Below, one piece after another: positions 49,397-61,700 of a DNA stretch of 64,000 nt. The stretch's first letter is position 1. Every line of letters starts with the position of its first letter. The DNA comes from Pyrocephalus nanus. Its lineage: Eukaryota > Chordata > Aves > Passeriformes > Tyrannidae. The position numbers and the translations under genes were made by a program. The notes under the pieces were generated by a model, which searched no databases, was not told where the DNA came from, and worked only from the letters and a program-made list of their open reading frames with translations. The stretch lies in the NCBI GenBank assembly GCA_038380795.1, contig CM076270.1:9609001-9673000 (forward strand). The letters run 5' to 3'.

Positions 49397-50872
49397 ATGC
49401 CTCTTCTTGCCCCTGCCCAAAGCACGCTGAGTTTTAACCTACAATACAGGAAAGACCCATTTAGCCACTCAAAGTTTTTCATCTATGTGGAAAACAAATC
49501 AAGAGTCAATTATTTGTCTTCTATTCTGCACAAATGGGAAACCATCCTCTGCAATGGCCAGGTCCTGAATTTGAGTGAGATGATGACACTAAATGTCAGG
49601 CCAGCTCCAGGTATGCATGACTAAAAACTCAGCCAGACCAATTTCTAAATTTTGGGAGAAGCAAGCCAAATCCTTCTTGCTGTTACTGTGTACGGGCCTA
49701 AAAGCCTTAGTTCTGGGCCAAGCTCCTCATGGCCTCATGTCACATAAGCGCTGAGGTTGACTATGAGCCTTGAGACCAGTTGTGATGGCTCATAATCCAC
49801 GATTTGCCCCCAGTTGCAGTGTGGCTACACTGGTGCAGCTGCTCTGGACAGACCCAGTCCCTGGATCTTGGCAGAAACAGGACAGTGATGGCTGCTGCAG
49901 CCAGTATTGCTGGGGCATGGAGCGATGGGACTCTTGGGAACTGCTGTTGTACTTTGCCAGTGGATCATTCCCTGAGGTGGTGGGTCATGACTAGGAACTC
50001 CCTGGCATGGAGCTTTTGGTATGGTTAGTTAGGGTGGAAATTTTGGCTGTTTCAGACAGACCACTTTCCACAGGCCTTGAGGATGGAAGGGGCTTGATCG
50101 AAACAGAACTGTTTTCCCCAAGTGCCAGAGCTGCTGTATTTTATTTCCCAGCTGCTCACTTGGATGAGGAAGAAATAGAAAGGAGGAAGTTTCATGGAAA
50201 ATCATGGTAGGCCACGATCTGCCGAGCTAACAAAACAAAGGTCACCTGCTTCAGAGGAGCCAGTCCTGTAGGATACTGCAAATTCAGCACAGGGGGAAAG
50301 CAGTTGGAGAAAAGGGGGAAAAAATTTCAGGGAGACATCTTCCTTGACAGAGAATTCATTTGGTGCTAATAGTTCTGCTCCTTGCTACCAGCATGAACCA
50401 CGCTCCCGAAAAGCAGTGCATGAGCAGACACGAACAATACCGTGATTTGTTCTCAGGAAGCATTCAACCTCTGCCAGCACTCAACCGGATCCAGACAACG
50501 GCGAGGGCAGTCAGACCGGCGCATGGCACACCAAAGGAGGAGCTGTATCACTTGGCACAGAGCTGCTATTTCCAGCACTTACATCCTATTCTCATGCTAG
50601 GTCAACTTTTTCACTCTTCAGAGGAGGAGGACTATGCTCCTGTAATGAAATCTGAACCTACAAGGGTAAGAATTTTTCCTTGAGCTCAGTAGAGGGAGGT
50701 ATCCTAAAATCCCTCAGCAAGTGGGCTGATTTGCAAATGGCCTCAGCATTTGTAGCTGTCAGCTACAGCTCAATATAAAAGCCACCTTAAACATCTACAG
50801 TATAAACCTTATTGTTTCAAGTATCCACCAATTTTTATTTGTCCTGTTTTCTTGCTTACTTAACAGAATTAG
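49397..50872 (+). CDS. Candidate unrecognised four-exon gene
   Basis: I do not recognise this protein. The proposed exons are 49397-49610, 50056-50206, 50392-50665 and 50867-50872. All introns are GT-AG with good pyrimidine tracts, and all phases match (1, 2, 0). The sum is 645 nt, giving 214 residues and a TAG stop. AATAAA follows at 51002-51007. The predicted protein has no evident signal peptide or membrane span. It contains an acidic-basic patch DEEEIERRK near the middle and a second acidic patch SSEEEDY near the end. Exon 3 is the strongest part. The start ATG has a poor Kozak context, and the first exon may instead extend from an acceptor near 49,420. It lies between B3GNT7 and ARMC9, convergent with ARMC9. 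Chance assembly remains possible. Confidence 0.3.
50392..50665 (+). CDS. Probable internal coding exon of the candidate gene
   Basis: A 91-codon open frame is bounded by a strong acceptor (branch-like gctaat, pyrimidine tract, ctaccag) and a donor agg|gtaaga. About nine CpGs crowd the first 150 bases, while the surrounding DNA is CpG-poor and stop-rich, which suggests selection on codons. The translation starts MNHAPEKQCMSRHEQYRDLF and ends in EEEDYAPVMKSEPTR. I know no family match. Confidence 0.42.
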
Positions 50873-51009
50873 CTCCGAGCATTATTAAAAGAAAAACAAA
50901 TAAGATGAAGTAATACTTTAAAGACATTTTAAGTTGAAAACCAGCAAGGCATACTGGAAACCATTTTTAAAATGAAATACAGTGCCAGGTCACTCAGAGT
51001 GAATAAAAT

Positions 51010-54000
51010 AATTGACACTCCCCAGATCTGTTGACTTAGAATTATATCAGAACAGCATTTCCCATGTTTGAAGAAGATAAGAACAAAGCATTGAAGCTGT
51101 CACCTGGATTTCTTCCTGCTTATTTGAAGCATTCTCACTTTCACTGTAACAAATTACTGCCCTGTTTTCTTGGAAACTTGGACCATATGCCAAGCACTGC
51201 TGAGAGAACTTGTCCTAAAAGGAGGACGCATTCCAGAAAGTTATTAGATGTCGCAGGATGTGCCACTGAGCCTGTTGTTCAGAGAGCACCAGGTCCACAA
51301 AAAGCAGAAATTTGGATCATGATCCTGTAACTGAATACAATGCCCTTCCACTGCAGGGCAGAAAGTAGCCCAGAGATGGGAAGAAACTTGCTTTGAAACA
51401 TCAGATCCCAACCACTGACAAGATGCCAGGCTACAAGAATTACTGGTCTGATAATGCAGTAGGACAAGGTTCTGTGTTCTGCACCCAGAAGTTGGTTTCT
51501 TTTTAAAATCTATTAGCAGCAGATTCCCACACAGCTTGGCCAGAACAGTCCAGTCTTAGTCTGTTTTGTTTGTCTTGAAACATCTTGCTGTTTCTCATCC
51601 TTTAATAAACTCTCAGGAGTCCCACTGCTTTTACAGTTTCTATGAATAGCAGAGGTTGGGAAAATGCAGCACAGCCTGGAGAAGCCCACATGGCTCGGTC
51701 ACAGAGGTATTTTGGTACTCAGTTCCCACAGGGTCAGTGGAGGTTTGCAAGGCTACATCTATCCCCTCTTTGCTGGCCATGCCCACACACCTCCCCGAGC
51801 TTGCTGGGACACACTGCACAGCCAGGGTGCCTGGCAGGGCTCTCACACTCCGTGACATTGCACTGAGCAAGGTGCAACTCCAGCATTTCCTTTCCCAAGG
51901 AAAGGCCTTGTTCCAATACTGAGCCAGACTACAAGTGTGAGGATGGCCCAAACTGCCAGAAAGCTCTGTTTCAAACATTAATTCAAGCCCCAAGCTAAAA
52001 GGCAAGCCTAGATGTACTTAATGACCTGGGAGGAAGGCAGCCTGTTTGTTTGTCTGCTACCAGTACTCAAAGATGTGCATGAACATAATGCAGTGCTTTT
52101 TATCTCTACACTGCAATCTCCACCATGATTTATAAAGACTAGAGAAACTTTGTTTAAAGGAACCAACTCAAAGGCAAACCAAGCAACCACTGTCCCTCCC
52201 CATCACAACAATGTTTTCCCTTTCAGAGAACTTCCTTGCTTGTCTTTCCCTACACACTTAAATCATACAACAAATAATACTTCTGACACCAAACCAACGT
52301 CGCTGGTGGCATCCCACACGCCTGGTCTCTCCTCATGAGAGACCACGCACAATGAGTGGCTCATGCCTGCTTTGCAACACTTCTGAGTAAACAACACTAT
52401 CTCTGCAGAGGCAGGCCAGGCTGAACAGAAGGGAGATGTATTTTCCACTTAGATGGAGAAAAAACTGTTGGAGACAGAATTTGTCAATAATGAACCAGAG
52501 TGAAATGTAAAGAAATGCACACAGTAGAAGTTCATGAACCCCAAAACAAACATGCCAGAAAGAGAAAGAAAGGGGAAAAAAATCCCTTTAGAAGCCTTTT
52601 TATCTAGTCACTGACAGATAATTTTAAAGCACTTGTACAGAATGATGGCTGTATGCAAACCTAAATATACTTATGCAATTTGTCTCACTGTCCATAAACA
52701 AAATTAGACAAGTAGACAAGTAGACAATATACACAAGTTGCATCCAAAAGGCATGGTAGCACCACACAGGACTTTGGTTCCAGAAAAACTTCCCCTGTAG
52801 ATCTGTGTGTCCTATGCAATAACTGTATTTGCTTTTTGTAAATGAATTCACAGCCACTCTAAGTGCAATCACACCTCTCCCGTCGAGGCAGCAATTTCCA
52901 CTGCTCCTCTTATGAATTTACCAGGGGGGTGTTGAATCTGGCAGCAGCCTCTATGTGGCTTATACAAAAGACACCCAACAGCTGCTTAGTGAGGTGCTGA
53001 ATTTGCTATGTGTGTGCTACTGACCTGCATTCAGGGACCTCTCCCCCCTGAACAGTGGAGTCCTACAAACAAAGGCAGAACTGACATTTTCCATGAGCTT
53101 CAAACCTTCCTTCTGGCATCATAGGGGCTTTTTGGGAATAAGGCTGGGAAAGGAGGACATGTTATTTCCTTGGCCTCTCAAATTACTGCTCAGCTGATAA
53201 ATTATTTCTAAGCATATCCACAGTTTCTCTCAGGTATTTGGAAAATGAAGTTTCTCACGCATTAATACAAAAAATACCCTCCATTTTCAAGCTCCATACT
53301 CGTACACCAAAACATCTCAGAGTTGAACATGGAAACATATACATACAGACTTCTGCATGACAATAGGCCTGAGTAATAAACACACAAGTCATGTGCTTCA
53401 GCTTGTTCCTTTCAGTCCAATTCAGCAAGATGCATTTTGGTTTTTCATGAATCTTGATCTGCTAGAGCAGTTGTAGCTGTACCTACCAACCACCTTCAGG
53501 TGACTGGAGTGAAAACGTTTTGACCTCAACCCACTATAAAATCAGTGAGGTTTTGAGGTTGTTGTTTCCCCCCCTCGCCCCCACAAAAAATAGTCTGCAC
53601 TCAACACTTTTTAAAAGCTGCTCTCCATGCCAGAGAATCAGATCTGCTCCAACACGAAATTCAGCACTGCTGTAAAATAAATAAATAAAACTCTACTGCT
53701 GGAGCATTCGGTGTTATCCGTGTATGCAAATGAATGTGCTTAGCACTTCAGTGTTAACAACCTGGCCATTGATATTACATGATGGAAAAACCCCTGAATT
53801 TCAGAGGAAAGAGAAAAGCTGCCTACCCTGGAAAACCACACGGTGAGCTTTTATGGCTTTTCCATTACTGCCCTTTTGTGAACCAGAGGACATTTTCCCA
53901 ATTATTGTGTTGATCAGCTCTGAGAGGCGGCAGATGGATCTAAGCACAAGTCAGCGATTTTCTGTGACTTCTTTGTCTAGCATGGGGATCAATGTGATTG

Positions 54001-54740
54001 GGGCTATCAAGTGTCTGTAGTCACTCCATGTCCTACTAGTTTGGGAGTTAAAGCAACACCTCTATTCTGAAAGCTTCGTGTTAGGCCTGTGAACACCCTG
54101 AAGGTACTGAGCAGTAAATTGTAACTCCCACATGAATTTGACCAGAATTTAAGTTAGAGTGTGTCTTCTCCTACAAAATATCTTGATTCCAATTTAAAGT
54201 CTATTATCCAAAGGGGTTTCCTGAACCTGTGTGTTCCTTCTGCAAACAGCTGACACTGCATCACTGAACTCAGTGGGTCTCATGGCAACTACACCTGTGG
54301 CCTTGGCTCTTCAGTTGCCACCACACACCAAGAGGCACAATTCAAGACCTCATCAGAAGCACCAAGTTTTCTTCTGGTCCTATGGAAGTGACCAGTGGCT
54401 TTACAACTCATCGCTGCAGGGGAAGGCAGTGTCACTGTGGGAGCTGCTTTACCTTTCAGGCTGTGTACCACTTGTTTGTCTCTCAAGGTGAAACTCCAAA
54501 ACCAAATCCTCACCTCCCCCTTTTTTGTAGCAGTTAAAGCATTTGTTTTTGAAGTCTGCCTGCTTTTTGTACATCTCTGCCTCAGCAGCAGCCAAGTTCC
54601 AATGTAAACTGCATTTATGTGTCCTAACAGCTGTCACATGAAGGGATGTTACTGAAAAGCCAACCCCCAGTGAAGACTTTAGTGTTTCCTGGTCACCATT
54701 ACTTTTGAGAGAAAGAACAACAAACAGCACCAGCTTTGTA
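51010..54740. other. Intergenic DNA between the candidate gene and ARMC9
   Basis: AT-rich unique sequence, stop-dense in all frames, with no recognisable repeat or exon. Confidence 0.45.
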
Positions 54741-54769
54741 ATCCACTGGCAAAACTAACTGCTGTGTTT

Positions 54770-54775
54770 TTTATT
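54770..54775 (-). terminator. ARMC9: Putative ARMC9 poly(A) signal
   Basis: AATAAA on the minus strand, about 0.9 kb past the proposed stop. Position-based inference. Confidence 0.4.
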
Positions 54776-55682
54776 TAGTGGAAGGCTTCCTGATCTCTCT
54801 TGCCTAGCCAGCACTTCATATTCACCAAAGACCAGCACAAATTCCATGAAGACAAAACCAGACATTGCTCTGAAGTAAAGAACATTAAAAACCTCAACAA
54901 AGAACAAAGAAGACTGACCACAGTTACATGTAAAGAGAAAACTGCTTCTGATCTCTTCACATTCTGATGGTTTCTTCTATGAAGAAGAAGGAAAGCTCTT
55001 CGTTCCACTGGAAAAAAATTAATTATTCATTCCACAAATGTTAAAAAGTAGAATTAAGAAAAAATGTAGAAAGAAGGAACAGGAGTAATTGCTGCATATA
55101 AAGCTGCTGATCAGATCCTCAGAGGTGAACATGGATGCTGCCTTGGACATTGTCACAGTGTTTTTCATCTGCTATAGGTCAATCAGATCTCACATCACAG
55201 CTTCAGGCAGTAAAGGCTCTGCCCACAAGGTACACTGTCCCTCCTAACACAGATCCTTTGAACACAGATATCTCCCAACCCACTCACAAAAGCATAATTT
55301 GAAAAACAACAAGTGACAGGCTGTTTCAGCAAACAATATGTTAAAAAGACAGTTGTTTGGTCAGACTACTGTGCAGAGCCCTACATACCATCTCCAAGGG
55401 CCATCTACTCTGACACAGAAGGCAGAGAGCAAGAGTTTCTTCTCAACATGGCAATGTCAATTTAGAGTAAACTATCAGAGGAACTGGGACTATATCCATG
55501 TCCCATATCAGTCCTGGGCTGCTGCTGAGACCTTGAACTGTAATAAAAAGGCCCTTGTCTTAGTCAGCTTTAGAGATCACAACAGACACATCCCATCAGA
55601 TAATCCCGGAATCACAGCGCAAGGCGAATGCCATATGGTGTCAACAGCCTCACTCTGCTCCGTAGGTCACCAGTAAAGCTCA

Positions 55683-55769
55683 TTACAGGAAGCTGGCTTT
55701 GTCCTTCAACAATGTGACAGGTGATTCTCGAGGAAAGGAACTGTTCTCACTTCCTGTAGGACTGGCTGC
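55683..55769 (-). CDS. ARMC9: Probable ARMC9 terminal exon
   Basis: A very strong acceptor (ctctttcttgctgtttttctgcag) opens a phase-0 frame of 28 codons ending in TAA. That is the phase required after the exon at 59,129. The encoded tail (starting AASPTGSENSS) has no clear human counterpart, because the human end is short and different. An alternative is read-through of the donor at 59,128 to a stop at 59,039-59,041. Confidence 0.45.
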   Translation of the reverse strand, partial: AASPTGSENSSFPRESPVTLLKDKASFL

Positions 55770-58700
55770 CTGCAGAAAAACAGCAAGAAAGAGTCTGTCA
55801 GCTGAAAGCAGGATTTATTACAAGATAGGAGCTGCCTGAGGTCTACACTTGCTCAACCTGTACAGGGACACAAACATCACAAAAACCATGCAGAAAGACA
55901 CTTCATCTCCCAGTGCTGCAACTTAAAAATGCAGAATGTATTTATGGCAACCCCTTGTCTATGGACAAGGAAAGAACTGACAGGGAGACATCAGGGCCCA
56001 GTCGCACTCCCGACAAAAAACATTCCTCATTCTTCTGGTAGAGATTTTTGTACTGCCGTAGCTCCAACGTGCCCTAGACAGAACTTGGTACATTGCAAAC
56101 AGCTTCAGCATGCCCATGAAGAGTTGCCTGGAATAGATGCAGAATAAGGAACAGGGCAGATTAAACCATTCAACCATGTCCACATGGAGCACAGTTGAAA
56201 AGGTCTAAATTTGGAGGTCCCTTTGTTCCCTCTGGAACTCTATGTTCCAGCCATGCTGCCAGTGTCATCCCTGCGCCAGCTAGGAAGTGGAAATCACAGT
56301 GGGTCCCAGCATGGCTGGTTTTATTTGAAGGAGCTTGGTTTTTGCTTTAAGGTACAGTTTTAGAGCTCAGCTAACAGCAGCTGGCTGCATCTCAGGCAGG
56401 AATCCAGCCCCAGGCCTGCAGCTGAACTAAGTACCTGTGCTTCCTCTGCATTCCTCAGGCATTCCGCACACTCCAGGCTTCCAGAGGAGCAGTCCAGCTC
56501 GTTCAGCTAGGTTTATATAAAATCAACTTGTTTCCAGAAAATACACATATAATAAATATTAAAATCAAGCTAAAAATGTGCCTCTTAAATAAGTGAGCAC
56601 ATCAAGTACAATCAGAAACTCATCTTTTTGTTATCATGTCCATCATCCATAAAAACCTGCATTTCTCCAGAAATACCAAGAAATCCAAAAACTAAAGATA
56701 GTCTTCCACTGGAACAGGGTCTCTTGATATGTAAAAACCTACGTACCTATGCAGCAGGCAAATGGGAGGCAGCAACTGCTGAAATCTACTGATTGCTGAT
56801 ATCTGTGCATTTGATACCATTTTGGATTTACAGATGAGTCAGCCAAGAAATTAAAGGAGCAGTACCACAGAGCTTTACTAGGGAAACATTAGGGGCTCAC
56901 CTGCTTGAGTCACCTTCCCTGCACCTTTAGGTAACAGATAAGAATCACCTTTGAGAACCTTAAGCTTTAACACAGGAGCTTAAAGCCCCTTTTTAGTCCT
57001 TTAAAAATCTGGTCCTCATAACCTTCATCTCACTTTTCCCAACCACAAACACCTATGTGAAAGCCCCTGCAGGATGGACAAGAACTAATAGGTGCTCTGT
57101 GACAGCAGACAACAAGGCTGGATACATGTACACAGAGTGAATGGAAGATGACTCGTTTGCAAAATAATTTCTTTGCTATTTTTAGCAGGAAGATTAGCAT
57201 TTTTTAGCATTCAATTGCTGACACTAAGTCTGTCTCATGGCACATGTGGATAGATAGAAAATGATAACCTGGAATCCCAAGATAAAAATCTGGAGAAAAG
57301 GTAAATGGACACATGGCAAGATGGGATGCCTGCTATACATTCAGCTTTGGGATGCACAGATGAAGAAGAAGAATATTGTAAGACACGTCCTATCCAATAA
57401 AAGAAGAGCTCAAGAGTCTGGATTAACAAATCACATATACTGAATCCACAGAGAAAAGAAACCCAAGTGACCTACTTTAATGCAATTTGAAAATTAAATG
57501 TTATTCACTGTGCCACTGGAAAAGGATCTTGCTCCAGAGCCCATATATGTGTGTCAACTCTTTCCTAGGACACACGCCCCCAGGAGTGTAAAGCTGCCCT
57601 GGAGAAACTAGAATATGCAGAGGAGTTTTTGTGTGCACACACAGACACACACACATGCTGTGCTTTCCTTTCCTCATCAGGGCTTCTTTGGAAATGAACC
57701 GAAACAGGAACCAGAGACAGACTCTTGGGTGTTACACCACATCCAGTCAGGGCAGAGCAGTGCTGCTGTCACAGGAAACAGAAAGCGCTGATGCCAGAGG
57801 TGAAACACGGGGCACACAGAGCAAAGGTAAAGCCAAAAGAGCCGGCAGTATTACCTCAGCACGGGAATGTTCAAGTAAGCAATCTCTAGGTCAAAATCTC
57901 CTTCCACCACCAAGGACATTCCCTTCCATTGCCACACCCGTACTGCCTGAATAAAATCACACTATCTCCCTGCACATGCAACTGTGTGGAATGACAGAAG
58001 AGTGAGCAATACAGAAGATTTAGGATGCTCTTTCCAGCTCTGTTACTGATTTACTGGGTTATTTCAAATCGATTTCATTTTCCATATTTGTAATGAGGAG
58101 TTAATGATATACCTATATCCTGAATTTCTTGGGAAGGTATTAGTTATTATGTTTTTGTGAAATATTTCAGGGTAACAGTTACAGTTAAAGAACAGAATTG
58201 ATGTTACATTGTGATAAAATAATCATCACTAAACTTGTTACAATGCATTTGAAACAAGGATATACACCACTCCTGCCATTTTCACTGATGGTGGACGCTG
58301 AGGTGTATTTGAACCCAGCTAGTCCTATCCACACTCCTGGGAAAAAGCTTATTAATTACTGAAGAATGCCTCTTTCTTCCCTCTCCATCCCAAAAAACCT
58401 CCACAGCTGACACACCCCATGTGTTTACTGATGTGTGAATGTCCAAGATCAACACTTCCATTTTATTGGGCTTGTGCTGCCTGGATTAAAGCAAGTGTCC
58501 ATCCTTTTCCTCCAACCTCAAATGAAAGCCCTCCTCCCTTTTGAACTCTCTGTAGACTAGAACTGCTTAAACTTTCTCAGGCCACAACACAGCCATGTGG
58601 TTCTGCAGTACAAGCCTCCAGCAGAATGGTGACTGCCACAGGCAGCACAGTGTGCTTGGCTCTCTGCTCACCAGGCTGCCCTGAGCCCATCTTCTGAACT

Positions 58701-61700
58701 GCCTCACTCTGGTCTACTTTCAGTTGCAGAGTAGACAAACCCAAGGATCCAAATTCAAGAATATTAAAAAAGTTACACGGCGGAGTGAACAAGTGTCTAA
58801 AGAAAAGGAAAAAGTTTGATGACATCTAGAGAAAGTCGAATCTGAGACCAGAAACGTCCAAAAAAACTTCTGAGAATTTGGGCCACTTTTCTCCACCCAG
58901 AGACAAGAAAAAACATGTCTCTTAACTGCTCACATGACAGCCTGGAAATAAGAGCAGTGTTCAGCAGGGTATAATTACATGGTTGTACATCCTGCAGACG
59001 ACAAGTACAATGTCATATCCTCCTGGCACATCAGTAGCCTACGACCTCATTCCTAAAGAGTTTCTACAGAGCTCCCTCCTTTCCCACCCCAAGGAATGAT
59101 AAATAGAATGATGACTTTTTCCACTTACTCTGTTCGCTCCTTTGGATGATCCTGAGGAGCTGGGACGGCTTGATGGTTGGGGTCCAGACTGAGAGAACTG
59201 GGGAGCAATGGCTGGGACCCTTCCCTTTTTGGGGCTGGAACTCTGCTCTTCAGGAGTGCGAGGGATCTTGGGTTTGCTGGTGAAGGCTGAGAGAAACTCG
59301 CTGTAGGAGGAGATGGAAAGGGTTAGCAGTGCATGGAGAAATATGTATGCATAGTAAGTCTGCAACCAAGTGAAACCTGCGGTACATGCTGTGCTGTGAC
59401 AGCATGACAGGCTGCTCAAAATTCAGGGAGACTGCAAATGGAAAAGAACATGGCACCACAGGCACTGCCCTGGGATATGCACTCACTGCACAGCCTCTCC
59501 TGGCTCTGCCGACCTCTCTATCCTACTCAAACCTCATTCTTTGCACAACAGGATTGAACAGGTTCAGTTAAGTTCCCTGCAAATCAGTAATTGATCTTTA
59601 GCCTGTTTTCCATTGTATTTATCGCATTCAGTGACTCATTCTGAGGTGGGAAAAACACACAGATATGCTACAGTACAGGAATACATCCTTTTAGGGCACA
59701 GACACCACAATTTCTGTCAGGTATAGGTCACAGTCTTGGTAGACACAGGTAGCCTCTGCGGCTCCTGGCTAAGATTTGTAGAACTTCCTGAAGACTTTGT
59801 CAAAAGAGCAAAAAGTTGTGATGGCATCTATAAAATAAATTCCCTAAGCACACAGGTTCCTTGTTCACACTGAGAACATCAAACATCTGCTGCTATTTCA
59901 CAGTCTGCCTGTGCTGCAAGAATACAGTTCTTTAAAATTTAGTCAATAACTGTGTGAGGATACACTGTTCTTCCTTGCTCCCAGCATGTATTCTTTCCCA
60001 GGTACAAAAACAGAGGCTACCAGGAAATAGCAAAGCTTTAAAATAATTCTGGATCTCTATTAATGTTTGCAGTAGTGATCTGATTTTCTCTTAAAAGGAG
60101 AAAAGGTTGAACTGAACTAATAGTTACATGAAAAAGCTCATCATATTTAAAAAAGGAAATAAAAAGAGTCAAAGGTAGGAGATCCAAAAAGGTGCCATCC
60201 AAAGATGAGTGATTAAAATTGAAAGTCTCCGTGTTACTAACTCCATCAAAAGAACCCTTTGTGACCATCAGAAAGGGTGATTAGGAGGATTTTCAAGATA
60301 TTTAATCTCTCCTCCTCCCCTGGGAATGCTGCTGAGTCAGTGCTGATTAGCCCTTCCACAGCCCTGCTTCACCTTGCAGGGAGATTTGAGCAAGTGTTCC
60401 TTTTGTATTTTAAATAGCATGATTGTCTGTATTTTGCATTTGAATTCACTAACTATTAAGGACAGGGATGTGCTAACTGCTCTGCTAAGAACCATCTCTG
60501 CAGCCCTCTACCTATGAGTATTACAAGTGTTAACACTTGTCTTACTTCAAAGGAAGAGGTGGCAGATGGCAGCAGAAACACACTTGCAAAACAAGCCCAG
60601 AAAAGGAAAATCGGCTAGATAGAACTCCAAGGCGTGGACCACAGAAATATTTAAATATCGTTCTCTCCATTAAATAGTCTCATTGCTATTACTTTTTGTC
60701 ATTTTACTCACTCTGGTAAAGTGAGCTAGTTCAAGTGAATTGGTTTTTCAATTCACTAGTGCTCTTCATGATAATCTTATGTGTGCTAGGACATTCTTAG
60801 GTAGATAAAGGAAGATTCAACAGCCTCAAAGCAGTTTTTGAGCCACAAACGAGGGATTTTTTTTCCTTATTCAACAATAAGATAAATAAACCTTGGATCT
60901 GTATGCCCATACACTAAAAAGTGGTATTTTAGCCATCAGCCATCTCCACAGAGTTTCACTGAAGTAACCTTGGCAGCCAGACTAGAAGCACTTTGGCGAC
61001 AAAGCAAAGCAACACAACCAGAGTCATGTCACCTTACCAAGGAGAGAGATACACAGTGATCACACAGAACGGTTCACATCTGCCCAAACTCTTCAGGGAA
61101 GGATTATAGGAAATAGGCTGGTAGCAAAAACTGTTAAGTTGAGAAAACCCTGTTGTTTTTCTGACAGGATGCAGAGCAGATCTGGGTCTCTATGTGCCCA
61201 AGTGTCACAGAACCACCTAATCTTTCCCTGCATCAATAAACAGGCCAAGCTCAACACAAAATAATTAATCCTCAGGACAACACCTAAGAGTGCTATTTGG
61301 TATCCTTCAAAGTTGATGAGTTGAAGAAAGAAAAAGCAAAATCTAGCGTGGGAAAATGTTCTACCGCATTTGGTAAAGGAGTCATTGATGACAAGGTGTG
61401 ATAAGTGCTCAAACAAAAAAAAAACACCAAACCAAAAAACCCAACAAAACGAAAAAAATCCCAAACACATAACAAGTTTACCTAAAAACCTGTATTTGCA
61501 ATGAGAAGAAAGAAAACTGTTTACTTGGAAAATCTGAAATTATTGTCTATAAAGAAGTGCACAATAGGCTGACACTGGGATCAGAATAATCAGCCAGGAC
61601 ATGAGACAGGAACAAAGGTGAATTAGACCATTTTCTCCAAGAATACACTTGGACTTTTGACCAATTTCACTAGATTATCAGAAAAGCAAGGCCAATACAG

